From assembly GCF_024748695.1 (NCBI RefSeq), contig NZ_CP087176.1:5387501-5451500 (forward strand): a stretch of 64,000 nt of DNA. Reading direction: 5' to 3'. The position numbers were made by a program, and so were the translations under genes. Origin of the DNA: Pseudomonas sp. B21-040. Lineage in GTDB: Bacteria; Pseudomonadota; Gammaproteobacteria; Pseudomonadales; Pseudomonadaceae. The notes under the pieces were generated by a model, which was given only the letters and a program-made list of their open reading frames with translations, did no database searches and was not told the origin of the DNA. Of the stretch, positions 1-9,031 are shown piece by piece (position 1 is the stretch's first letter; each line of letters starts with the position of its first letter).

Positions 1-1
1 G

Positions 2-1234
2 TTCATTCGGTTAATGCGCGACCTGGTGCGCTACGCCACGTATTCGGGCCCCAACAACAGCGCAGAACTGCTCAAGGACGACCGCGACCCTCGCCGTCAG
101 GAATACCTGGCCGATTTCGCCGACCGCGAAGGCACCTCGTTCCTGCTGAAATTCTGGAAGAAATACAAAAACAAGGACACCCAGGCACGGCTCGACACCT
201 TCCTCGACAGCATGCGCCCGACACCGATCCGTCTGGCGGCGGTCCATCGTTATATGCTGCCGCAAGCCAGTCAGGAAAGCTTCAACACCTTCGTTCGCAC
301 GCATCTCAAAGGTGCCAAGCTCACTGAAAAACTCACCGACGAACGCCTGCAACGGCTCTACGAAAGCTATGGTCCCGGCGCCTACGACCTGCCGGACCAG
401 GGCTTCATCGCCAAGGTCCACCCGCTGGACATGTGGTTGATGGGCTACCTGCTGAACAACCCCGACGCCAAGTGGGGCCAGATCGTCAAGGCCAGTCAGT
501 TCGAACGTCAGGAAGTCTATAGCTGGCTGTTCAAAAGCAAGCACAAGGGCGCCCGCGACAGCCGCATCCGCACCATGCTCGAGATCGAAGCCTTCCTGGA
601 CATTCACCAGCGCTGGCAGAAAGTCGGCTACCCCTTCGATCATCTGGTGCCGTCGCTGGCCACCGCCATCGGTAGCTCTGGCGACCGTCCGGCGGCGCTG
701 GGCGAGTTGATCGGGACCATCCTCAACGATGGCGTGCGCATGCCGACACTGCGCATCGACACGCTGCATTTCGCGGCCAACACCCCGTATGAAACCAAGT
801 TGATCAACGACCCGGTCGTGGGCAAACGGGTGATGCCATCCGAAGTCGCCACGGCCATGCGCGAAGCCTTGTCCCAAGTGGTGGATGCCGGTACCGCAAA
901 ACGTGTGTCCGGCAGTTTCACATTGCCCAATGGCAAACCCCTGGCCATGGGCGGCAAGACCGGGACGGGTGACAACCGCATTGCGGCCATTGGTTCCGGC
1001 GGCCGGGTGCTGAGCTCCAAATCCCTCAATCGCACGGCGACCTTCGTGTTCTACATCGGCGACAACCATTTCGGCACCCTCACCGCTTTCGTGCCGGGTC
1101 GCTCGGCCGAAACGTTCACGTTCACTTCAGCACTGCCGGTGCAAGTGCTCAAGGGCATGGCGCCGATTCTGATGCCCTACCTGCAACCGGGAAGTAACAC
1201 CGGGTGCCTGCCTGTCGAGGTGGCACGGCGTTGA
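2..1234 (+). CDS. Penicillin-binding transglycosylase/transpeptidase, C-terminal part
   Basis: The frame is already open at base 2 with no start before it, so only about the last 410 residues of a longer protein are present. The visible part resembles the transpeptidase domain of class A penicillin-binding proteins: a VPSLATAIGSS stretch like the ALG(S/T) region, then a KTGTG box at bases 956-970, which is the third active-site motif of serine transpeptidases. The SxxK nucleophile would lie upstream or in a degenerate form; I could not place it. The likely role is periplasmic peptidoglycan polymerisation or cross-linking. The family is recognised from the KTG region and general pattern, and the exact PBP class is uncertain. 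Confidence 0.7.
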   Translation, partial: FIRLMRDLVRYATYSGPNNSAELLKDDRDPRRQEYLADFADREGTSFLLKFWKKYKNKDTQARLDTFLDSMRPTPIRLAAVHRYMLPQASQESFNTFVRTHLKGAKLTEKLTDERLQRLYESYGPGAYDLPDQGFIAKVHPLDMWLMGYLLNNPDAKWGQIVKASQFERQEVYSWLFKSKHKGARDSRIRTMLEIEAFLDIHQRWQKVGYPFDHLVPSLATAIGSSGDRPAALGELIGTILNDGVRMPTLRIDTLHFAANTPYETKLINDPVVGKRVMPSEVATAMREALSQVVDAGTAKRVSGSFTLPNGKPLAMGGKTGTGDNRIAAIGSGGRVLSSKSLNRTATFVFYIGDNHFGTLTAFVPGRSAETFTFTSALPVQVLKGMAPILMPYLQPGSNTGCLPVEVARR

Positions 1235-1333
1235 TTGACGAGGGTGGTAATTAAATATTTTCGACATCGATAAAATTAATGATGCGCAAGTACGCACACT
1301 GACTTAACAGCAGTAATTCAGACTTTTACTTTT

Positions 1334-1370
1334 AACGTTGGAGGGTAGGCTGGAGCCTTCTTTCAACGTT
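1334..1370. repeat. Inverted repeat upstream of the NEL effector gene
   Basis: AACGTTG (1334-1340) and CAACGTT (1364-1370) form a perfect 7-bp inverted repeat around a G/C-rich 23-nt centre, 17 bases before the start codon of the next gene. It could be a terminator-like hairpin for the upstream gene or a regulator-binding site. No T-tract of length follows, so neither reading is secure. Confidence 0.4.
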
Positions 1371-1387
1371 TAAGGTTTATTAAAACA

Positions 1388-4300
1388 ATGACTGACCCAC
1401 AAGGACGTACTGCCAAAAACAAAGGCCGCCATTATGACTTTATAACAAGTCGAATCCCTGCCCCGCTCAAAGAAGTTTCATCCCAGAGGATCAAGGCGCT
1501 AAGCGCTGCCCGCACAGGCCGCGGGCACTGGATATCCGCCGCTTCACCGTCCAGTCATTCTTTATTGAAAGCGGCCAGTCTGAAACTTTGGGCATCACAA
1601 AACAAAGTGGACTTAATGCTTGATGAGTTACAGGATATTTATACATTTGCCGTACCCTTATTAAGCGCCGCCTTAAAAGAGCAGTACGGGATCGACGACA
1701 ACACAAGAACAACTTACTTACATCTTTATTTACCCAAAGCGCGTCCCTGGTACGCCATCAACCTATCGGGGGGCGTTGTCGTTCGCAATGTTTCGCTACT
1801 GGACGCCGCATTGCATAACTTCGCCCGACACGAAACCTGCGAAGCGGCCTCCGATTTCATCACCCAGCCCGACGAGCGAGGGCTGTTCGATATCAAGCCG
1901 ATCAAACGCAAAATGTCCATTGCCCAATTCCAGACCCTGTGCCGGGAACTGGACATTGGCGCGCGGTACACCAAGCACCTTGAAAGCACCTTGTTGCCGG
2001 ACGATGCGCTCGCCAAGACGTACCTGAAACACAAAGTGGTCGACAACCAGAAAGCCGCGTTCATCGCCGCGACACACCTGGCGGTGATGACTGGCGACAT
2101 CGTCGCCGATACCCGTGATCTAGTGCTTGCGATGCTCGATGGCCAGCGCAATCTCACCCTCAAAGGCAAGATTGTGCAATTCGCCGAGATGGCCCTCATG
2201 GACACGCCATTGACCGGCATCGTGCTGATATCGCCTGATCTGGAACAGGCGAGCGATGTCTCAAGGATCATTGCGTACGTTCCCCATGACCCCGAGCATC
2301 CGCTCAAGGAATACGCCTCGGTCACCGACTTCATGAATGAACTGACTCGCCAGTTGCGTGACAACGCCTTCATCGAGTCGTCGCAAATGACCTATCGCCA
2401 GTACTTCAGCCAGTTTGTCGATCAGCCACAGCGAGGGCATTTTTTTGCCGGCCTCCAGGCCCGTCTGTTCGAGACGCAGATCCATAAAAAAGGGCCGTTC
2501 GATCAGCGTCCGACGTGGCGAGAGGAGCCCATATCCACTCCCAATCTGCGTATTGACGTCACACCGGTCACCGGTGATTTCTGGCCCCGTCTCTACCAGC
2601 GAAAACTTAACAAGATCCTCAATGACGCCCGGCACATTGCTGTCTCTACCGCCGACGCAGACAGCAACGCGCGCTGGGCCTGGTGGGACAACTTCAAGAA
2701 AGTCGTTTCGGACATTTTCAACGTGGCCCTGATGATCGTCACGCCGTTCGTGCCGGGCCTGGGTGAACTGATGATGGTGTATACGGCGTACCAGCTCACA
2801 AGCGAGGTCCTCACGTCCATTGTGGACCTTGCCGAAGGGCAGTTTACCGAAGCCGCCGAGCATATCGTCGGGGTGGTCACGGACGTCATCCAGCTCGCGG
2901 CTTTTGCCGCCGGCGCACAGATTGGCCAGCTTGTACGATTGAAACTGTCGCCCTTGGTCGAAGGCATGAAACCGGTGCAATTGCCCGATGGCCGACAGTA
3001 TCTGTGGCACCCCGACCTCACACCGTACGAACAACCGAACCTCAAGTTGCCTGCCGACTCAATCCCCGACGAACAAGGTCTGCACGCCCTCGACGGTCAA
3101 CGCATCCTGGCGCTGGAGAACAAGCACTACGCCGTGCAGCAGGACCCACGCACGGGCACCTGGCGCGTCAAGCATCCGAGCCGCACCGACGCTTATCAAC
3201 CCGCGCTGAAACACAACGGCGTCGGCGCCTGGAGCCATGAAGCCGAGAATCCGCGCGAGTGGGAAGGCTCGACCTTGATGCGTCGTCTGGGGCACAGCGT
3301 GGCGGACCTGAGCGATGCGCAACTCGAGCAAATCCGCAGCATCAGTGGTACCCAGGACAACGCCCTGCGCCGGATGCATGTCGACAATGCCCCGCCCCCG
3401 CCATTGCTGAGCGATAGCCTGCAACGCTTCAGAATTGGCCGGGACGTGGCCCACGCCATTGCAAAGATCCGGACCGGCCAACCGCTTTCCGCCACGTCCT
3501 ATTGGTTCGAGGCGCTGCCAACGTACCTGGAGGGCTGGCCTGTGGACAAGGCATTGAAGGTGTACCAGGACGCCGACTTGAGCGGCAGCTTTCGCCAGTA
3601 TGGCAACCCCGACGCCGGCCCTGGGCAAACCCTTTCCACCAGCGTGGCTCACGTGCTGAGCGGCAAGTTTGCGCACAGCCTTCTTGCGTTTCTTGACGAA
3701 GCGGAACTCAACAACCTGTTCGGCCACCCACTGCCCGCCGCTGAGCGCCTGCAAACCCTGCGCAACCTGTTGGCCGATGAAGCCCGCAAACTGGAGGTGG
3801 AGATTTTCAACCTGCAGTACCAGGCCAGCCAAACCGTCGACAACCCTCGTCTTCGCCTGCTGACGCGTCACTTTCCAGACCTGCCCGTCAGCGCTGCCGA
3901 CAAACTGCTGGCCGGCGCCAGCCGCATCGATGTGCAACGAATGGACACCGAGCGAAGTTTGCCATTGACGCTGAAAAGCGAGGCCCGCGAGGCGGCCTTC
4001 GAAGCACGCGCCAGCCATGCTTACGCCGGGTTGTTCGATGACGCACAGCTGACAGCCGATACCGAACGCCTGGTGCTGAACGCGCTCAGGATCCACGCCG
4101 ACACCTTTGGTGATTTGCGCATCGACATCCGCGACGGCACCTCTGACGGACCACTGCGCTGCCGTGTGGGCAGTGACGAGGCGAAGACGGTTCGGCTGCT
4201 GATTCGAGACGAGTTCGCACGCTACGCTGTCAGCGGCGGCTCCAGCCCCGTGCCGTTCGAGAACTTCTATGACGCCGTGCTCCGGGCACTGCCGGCACAG

Positions 4301-6418
4301 GCACGAGCCCGATTGGGTTACCGCACGGGCCAGGGGCGGATGTTCAAACAATGGGTAAAAGCCAAAACCGAGGCGCCCGGCGAACGACGCACCGCGTTGC
4401 TCGAACCGCCGATCTTGCCCAGCGCCGCCCCGCAGACCCAGTTGCTGCTGCGCGGCCCCGCCCTGTCCCGGGCCGGCACGACCCCGATGGAACGGGTGCA
4501 GGATTTGTACCCTCATTTTAGCGAGCGGGAGACCACCCGCTTCGTCAGGTCACTGGGGCCGATTGACGAGGCGCTGGCGACGCTTGATCGCCTGGAACGC
4601 GACCTGGACAATCTGCGCGTGCTGCTTAATCAATGGCGCTATCAGCAACCGGAAGGCTGGGGACCCGGCGCAAATTCTTTCAGGGACAAGGGTGGTCTGC
4701 ACATTAGCGAACGCCTCATCAAATGTTTCGAAAGGAAGTCGACCGTCTTCGGTGAGCGCAGCACCACCCTTGATGCAGGCTACGCACTGGATCTGTCGAC
4801 AGAGTTCAGTCAATACAACCTTGAGCTGTGGTGGAAAAAACGGCCCGACCTCAAGTACTACCTCGATCAGGTCAGCAGCCTGAACCTGGATCACACGGGG
4901 TTTTCTGCCTCCGCCGATGGACTGCTGCGAGACTTTCCACGGGTTTCACAACTGAGCGCCAGAGGCTGCAGGCTGACCCGGCTGCCGGATGGCGTCGGCA
5001 AAATGCACCTGTTGCGCTCGCTGCGTCTGACCGACAACCAGATCAGGCTGACACCCACCGCAGTCGAACAATTGAGCAACCTCACCCGCCTGGAAACCCT
5101 GCGCCTTGATGACAACCCGCAACTGGGCCTGCTGCCGGACGTGGGGCGCATGCCGAAACTGGGCATCCTGAGTTTGAGCCACACGGGGGTGAAGGCCTGG
5201 CCCGAGGGCTTGTTTAATAAAAAACGGCCGCGAGGTTTTTTCCTCGACTTGAGGGACAACCCGCTGGCGCAGATACCGGACGTCGTACCCGGTTCCGACG
5301 ACGCACTGCTGGTGGCGCGTACCCGGCTCAACGTACGGGATCTGTCGGAGGCGAACCGTATTGCCTATCACGACTACCGACGGTCCGTGGGGCGCAACCC
5401 CTACCAGACTTACTCACCCGCTGCCGAGCGCGCCATCGATCAATGGCCGATGTCCGACGACAGCCGTTGGTGGAACAAGACTGGCGGGCTGGGCACCTTC
5501 AGAGAAGAAGCCTGGCACGCGCTAATGGGCGAGCCGAACGCCGAAGGCTTCTTCGAGATTATCCAGCGCCAGACGCTGTCCGGCGACTATCGGGCCGGTG
5601 GGGAGATGCGCCAACAACTCAGCAACCGAGTCTGGCGCATGATCGAGGCCATGGATCTGGACAGCGAACTTCGCCAGGAACTGTTCGAGATCGCGACCGC
5701 GCCCACCACCTGCGCCGATGCAGGGGCTCAGGTGTTCAACAACATGGGGATCAAGGTGCTTGCCAGCGAAGCGAACGCCCTGTCGACATCGACCACGATG
5801 CTGGAAAACCGCTTGGTGACCTTGGCCAAAGGTGCCGCTCGCCTGGAACACGTGGACGACGTGGCCCGCGCCGATTTTCGTAGCCGTGCCGGCACCCCGG
5901 ATGAAGTCGAGGTCTTCCTGGCCTATGAAACCGGGCTCGCCCAACGCCTGGGTTTGCCGTGGCAATCCCGGACCATGCTTTACCGGCCCACGGCCGGCGT
6001 CGACGACGCCATGCTCGAACAGGCTTTTGACACGGTCATTTCACTGGAGCAAGGAGACGGGCTGGTGAACGCGATGATCGAGCAACCGTTCTGGGACAAA
6101 TACCTGAGGGCGACTTATTCGGACGCTTACAGCCGAAACACTCGTTTTTATGCGACCAAGTCCGACCTGCTGGAACAACTGCGCACGGCTCAACGGAACT
6201 GGGCACGCTCCATTGGCCACCCCGATGCGCAGCGCAGAGTGCTCAGAAAAACAGTGCTCGACCTCGCGCAGCAAATTCCCGTGGCACAAAGCGAGCTGTT
6301 GAACGAAGGTGTCATGCCCGATGCCACCTATGACCGGTTGCTCAACGATATCGGTTATCGGGAGAAGGAATTGAGCCGGCGCCTGACTCGCGAGGCGTTG
6401 AACAAGGCCGGGCTGTAA
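1388..6418 (+). CDS. LRR/NEL-type E3 ubiquitin ligase effector with dermonecrotic-toxin-like N-terminus
   Basis: This 1,676-residue protein has no signal peptide. The large N-terminal region (about 1-1150) looks like the dermonecrotic-toxin/DUF6543 type common in Pseudomonas, with a strongly hydrophobic helical stretch near residues 435-520. Leucine-rich repeats follow at about 1165-1300 (LRSLRLTDNQI, LETLRLDDNPQL, FFLDLRDNPLAQIP). The C-terminal part from about 1350 matches the NEL (IpaH/SspH) E3 ligase domain. TTCADAG places the catalytic Cys at residue 1442 in the family's C-x-D motif. NEL enzymes transfer ubiquitin onto host proteins, so the substrate cell should be eukaryotic. The upstream DNA is AT-richer than the gene, and no type III secretion gene or chaperone is nearby. 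Family assignment is firm; secretion route and target are unknown. Confidence 0.88.
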   Translation: MTDPQGRTAKNKGRHYDFITSRIPAPLKEVSSQRIKALSAARTGRGHWISAASPSSHSLLKAASLKLWASQNKVDLMLDELQDIYTFAVPLLSAALKEQYGIDDNTRTTYLHLYLPKARPWYAINLSGGVVVRNVSLLDAALHNFARHETCEAASDFITQPDERGLFDIKPIKRKMSIAQFQTLCRELDIGARYTKHLESTLLPDDALAKTYLKHKVVDNQKAAFIAATHLAVMTGDIVADTRDLVLAMLDGQRNLTLKGKIVQFAEMALMDTPLTGIVLISPDLEQASDVSRIIAYVPHDPEHPLKEYASVTDFMNELTRQLRDNAFIESSQMTYRQYFSQFVDQPQRGHFFAGLQARLFETQIHKKGPFDQRPTWREEPISTPNLRIDVTPVTGDFWPRLYQRKLNKILNDARHIAVSTADADSNARWAWWDNFKKVVSDIFNVALMIVTPFVPGLGELMMVYTAYQLTSEVLTSIVDLAEGQFTEAAEHIVGVVTDVIQLAAFAAGAQIGQLVRLKLSPLVEGMKPVQLPDGRQYLWHPDLTPYEQPNLKLPADSIPDEQGLHALDGQRILALENKHYAVQQDPRTGTWRVKHPSRTDAYQPALKHNGVGAWSHEAENPREWEGSTLMRRLGHSVADLSDAQLEQIRSISGTQDNALRRMHVDNAPPPPLLSDSLQRFRIGRDVAHAIAKIRTGQPLSATSYWFEALPTYLEGWPVDKALKVYQDADLSGSFRQYGNPDAGPGQTLSTSVAHVLSGKFAHSLLAFLDEAELNNLFGHPLPAAERLQTLRNLLADEARKLEVEIFNLQYQASQTVDNPRLRLLTRHFPDLPVSAADKLLAGASRIDVQRMDTERSLPLTLKSEAREAAFEARASHAYAGLFDDAQLTADTERLVLNALRIHADTFGDLRIDIRDGTSDGPLRCRVGSDEAKTVRLLIRDEFARYAVSGGSSPVPFENFYDAVLRALPAQARARLGYRTGQGRMFKQWVKAKTEAPGERRTALLEPPILPSAAPQTQLLLRGPALSRAGTTPMERVQDLYPHFSERETTRFVRSLGPIDEALATLDRLERDLDNLRVLLNQWRYQQPEGWGPGANSFRDKGGLHISERLIKCFERKSTVFGERSTTLDAGYALDLSTEFSQYNLELWWKKRPDLKYYLDQVSSLNLDHTGFSASADGLLRDFPRVSQLSARGCRLTRLPDGVGKMHLLRSLRLTDNQIRLTPTAVEQLSNLTRLETLRLDDNPQLGLLPDVGRMPKLGILSLSHTGVKAWPEGLFNKKRPRGFFLDLRDNPLAQIPDVVPGSDDALLVARTRLNVRDLSEANRIAYHDYRRSVGRNPYQTYSPAAERAIDQWPMSDDSRWWNKTGGLGTFREEAWHALMGEPNAEGFFEIIQRQTLSGDYRAGGEMRQQLSNRVWRMIEAMDLDSELRQELFEIATAPTTCADAGAQVFNNMGIKVLASEANALSTSTTMLENRLVTLAKGAARLEHVDDVARADFRSRAGTPDEVEVFLAYETGLAQRLGLPWQSRTMLYRPTAGVDDAMLEQAFDTVISLEQGDGLVNAMIEQPFWDKYLRATYSDAYSRNTRFYATKSDLLEQLRTAQRNWARSIGHPDAQRRVLRKTVLDLAQQIPVAQSELLNEGVMPDATYDRLLNDIGYREKELSRRLTREALNKAGL

Positions 6419-6437
6419 ACGAGCAGGACCCTGAGTG

Positions 6438-6461
6438 TCCTGAGGTCCTTGGGCCTCAGGA
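6438..6461. terminator. Hairpin between convergent genes
   Basis: TCCTGAGG (6438-6445) and CCTCAGGA (6454-6461) form a perfect 8-bp stem with an 8-nt loop in the 48-bp gap between the effector gene and the convergent fimbrial operon. There is no clear U-tract. A bidirectional stop for both transcripts is the simplest reading. Confidence 0.5.
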
Positions 6462-6466
6462 TTCAA

Positions 6467-7684
6467 TCACCCCACCTCTGAATCCCAAATGACCGTGACC
6501 TGGCCCCAATAGTTACGGGCAGTTCTCGGATTGAGCATTTCCTGCACGTCCTCCGAGCCCACTTCAAAGTGAAGGGTGCCGGGCTTGCGATCCAGATAAA
6601 AGCCAGGCTGGAAAAGATCGGTGCCACTGCCGTTGAGCAACAGTGGACGACGATTGACCGGCTGGCCCGTCCCGTCGGTCAGGCCGTTGGGCAAGGTCAC
6701 GCCGACATCGAGCGCCACCGTGTGCCCCGATGCCGGTTCCCGCAACGCGCAGGTATTGCCGCTGACGTACTGGCATTCCAGGTTCATCTTGAAACGGCTG
6801 GATGCCGACAGGTTAAACGTCTGGTCACGGAACAGCCGCACAGGCTTACGCCCCTGAGTCAGCCAGGCCTGCCAGCCCCCCTGCGGAACCAGTTCGACGC
6901 GATTGCCGCCCGGTGGAATCTCGACTTTCAACGTGTGTTCGACCAGCAACGTGAAATTGAGGGTGATCAGATCATCGTCAGGCAACATGAGATCACCCAT
7001 GTCGAAATCCCGGTACGGCCCGACGGTGTAACTCGATATGCCCCGGTAGATACCCGCCGTCATCTTGAGCGGGTTGGGCGTGATTAGCTCATAGGAAAAC
7101 CCGGTGTTCTCATAAGCAAACGAAAGGGTCTCGGCAATTGTCTTCTGTGCCTGCTTGGCGCACACACCTGCATCGGCCGGTACTCTCCAGAAGAACGCGT
7201 AATACAGGGCGTTACCATAGCCAACGCCACCATATTGGCAGGGGGCTGGCGCGTAAACCCACGCTCTTTGCCAAACAGCTTCGGGAAGCGGGGCGTTGTT
7301 CGTGTAGGCCGCACCAATACCGTTGACCCGCATTCTGACCGTCTCGGCTTCTCCGGTCTCTTCATGGAGAACCGTGATGTCCTTCCAATATGAAGGCACA
7401 CGAAACATCGGGCCCTGGCGTTCATCATGCAACGCCTGGATAGGTGCGACCGACCTGAAGCGAATGGGCAGGGCGATGCTGAACACGCCGTTGTCACAAT
7501 ACTCCGGGTGATCCCCGCAATACCCTCCTTGAGGTGTTTTGTTTTCGAAAGAATTTTGCATGGGGTTTGCCGGATCTGGCCGGAATACCGCCGTCATATC
7601 CACGGTTGCCGCGCTTGCCGACGCAGCGAACGCGCCTGCCAGAGCCAGCGTACTCAAGCGGCTCGCCGTCGTTGCCCTATTCAT
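6467..7684 (-). CDS. CfaE/CblD-family fimbrial tip adhesin (third paralogue)
   Basis: This 405-residue exported protein starts with a signal peptide (LSTLALAGAFAASASA) before ATVDMTAVFRPDPANPMQN. It belongs to the CS1/CFA-I (alpha-clade) tip adhesin family, in which an N-terminal receptor-binding domain is followed by a pilin domain that joins the shaft by donor-strand exchange. Its C-terminal half (TLKVEIPPGGNRVELVPQGG, then RLFRDQTFNLSASSRFKM) closely matches the two adhesin genes upstream, while the N-terminal half is much more divergent. It is the last gene of the minus-strand fimbrial operon. The gap to the previous gene is 39 bp, with a GGGAG ribosome site. It is the most divergent of the three paralogues. 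Confidence 0.85.
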   Translation of the reverse strand: MNRATTASRLSTLALAGAFAASASAATVDMTAVFRPDPANPMQNSFENKTPQGGYCGDHPEYCDNGVFSIALPIRFRSVAPIQALHDERQGPMFRVPSYWKDITVLHEETGEAETVRMRVNGIGAAYTNNAPLPEAVWQRAWVYAPAPCQYGGVGYGNALYYAFFWRVPADAGVCAKQAQKTIAETLSFAYENTGFSYELITPNPLKMTAGIYRGISSYTVGPYRDFDMGDLMLPDDDLITLNFTLLVEHTLKVEIPPGGNRVELVPQGGWQAWLTQGRKPVRLFRDQTFNLSASSRFKMNLECQYVSGNTCALREPASGHTVALDVGVTLPNGLTDGTGQPVNRRPLLLNGSGTDLFQPGFYLDRKPGTLHFEVGSEDVQEMLNPRTARNYWGQVTVIWDSEVG

Positions 7685-7723
7685 GTTTCATACACTCCCT
7701 GTCACCGCGTATAACGCGAGTAT

Positions 7724-8983
7724 CTAAACATCCGAATCCCAGATCACCGCCACACTGCCTGAGTACTGCCGCGCCTGACCCGGATGAATCATTTCGCCAA
7801 CTTCCGCGGCGGGGATTTCGAAGTGCAGCGTTCCCGGTTTGCGGTCCACATAAAACCCCGGTTGGAATAACGCCGTACCGCTGCCATCGATCCGTAGCGG
7901 CCGGCGATCCACTGCTTGCCCGGCTGCGTCCGTCAACCCATGGGGCAGGCTGACACTGACGTTCAGCGGCACGGCGTGTCCGGAAACCGGCTCCACCACT
8001 CCACACGTGCGGCCATCGTGGCTGTACTGGCATTCCATCTTCATTTTGAAGCGCGAACTGGCGGAAATATTGAACGTCTGGTCCCGGAACAGCCGAGTCG
8101 GTTTGCGCCCTTTCGTCAACCAGGACTGCCAGCCGCCCTCGGGAACCAGTTCGACGCGGTTCCCCCCAGGCGGTACATCGACTTTCAGGGTATGGCTGAC
8201 CTCAAGGGAAAAGTTAAGGGTCAACACGGAGTCACTGGGAATCATGACATCGCCCATGTCGAAATCCTGGCCCGGGCCAACCGTGTAGGAAATAACGCCG
8301 GTGTAATCGCCCGACGCCATTTTCAGCGGATCGGGCGTACGCAATTCGTACCCGAAAACGATGTACTGATAACGAAAGGACAAAGGAATGTCGAACTTCG
8401 CCTTTTTGCTACAAACACCCGCCCCGACGGGGACGACCCAGAAGCTGTTATAGCCAAAGTTGCCGACGGTGCCCCACCCCACTCCTACGCAGGGTGCAGG
8501 CGCATACAACCAGCGCCCGCCTTCCCATAAATCGTCCCAGGTCCCGCCACCCGTCAATTCGGAAATGGACCTCGGTAGCAACGATTCATGACCAATCGCG
8601 GCAATCCGCACCTGCAGCGTTGTGACGTCCCCCGAACTGTGTGTCACGGACACATCGCGCCAGTCGGACGGCACCCGGGCCATGCCGCCCTGGCGAGGGT
8701 CCGTATGATTGGCGAGGATTGGCGCATTGGCCGTAAATGGAATGCGGGCGATAAGGCTGAACAGTTTCAAGGGCGCGCAGGCCTGTGGAACTTGAGCGCA
8801 AAATCCCTCGGAAAGTGTTTGATTAGTGAATTGATTTTTTTGCGGGTTCGCCGAATCCGGCTGGAATGTCGCGCGGATATCGTGTACTTCCGCCACTGCC
8901 GGGACAGAAAAAACGACAACCAGTAACCCTGTCCATACGCCACGTTTTATCGTCCGGTGTCCTTGCCGGGCTGAATCATCCAT
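7724..8983 (-). CDS. CfaE/CblD-family fimbrial tip adhesin (second paralogue)
   Basis: The chosen start, MDDSARQGHR (419 residues), has a GGAG ribosome site 8 nt upstream. The frame also runs 11 codons further to an ATG without a good site. A hydrophobic segment (GLLVVVFSVPAVA) fits a signal peptide with a long n-region. Mature residues begin EVHDIRATFQPDSANPQKNQ, matching the other paralogues. The C-terminal pilin-like half is nearly identical to that of the first adhesin gene even at DNA level, and the N-terminal adhesin half differs in most positions. This suggests recent duplication or gene conversion of the shaft-anchoring domain with diversification of the binding domain. Confidence 0.85.
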   Translation of the reverse strand: MDDSARQGHRTIKRGVWTGLLVVVFSVPAVAEVHDIRATFQPDSANPQKNQFTNQTLSEGFCAQVPQACAPLKLFSLIARIPFTANAPILANHTDPRQGGMARVPSDWRDVSVTHSSGDVTTLQVRIAAIGHESLLPRSISELTGGGTWDDLWEGGRWLYAPAPCVGVGWGTVGNFGYNSFWVVPVGAGVCSKKAKFDIPLSFRYQYIVFGYELRTPDPLKMASGDYTGVISYTVGPGQDFDMGDVMIPSDSVLTLNFSLEVSHTLKVDVPPGGNRVELVPEGGWQSWLTKGRKPTRLFRDQTFNISASSRFKMKMECQYSHDGRTCGVVEPVSGHAVPLNVSVSLPHGLTDAAGQAVDRRPLRIDGSGTALFQPGFYVDRKPGTLHFEIPAAEVGEMIHPGQARQYSGSVAVIWDSDV

Positions 8984-9031
8984 CGTCTCTTCTCCACAAA
9001 TCACTTGCACCAGCATCGGGTGATGGCGCGT

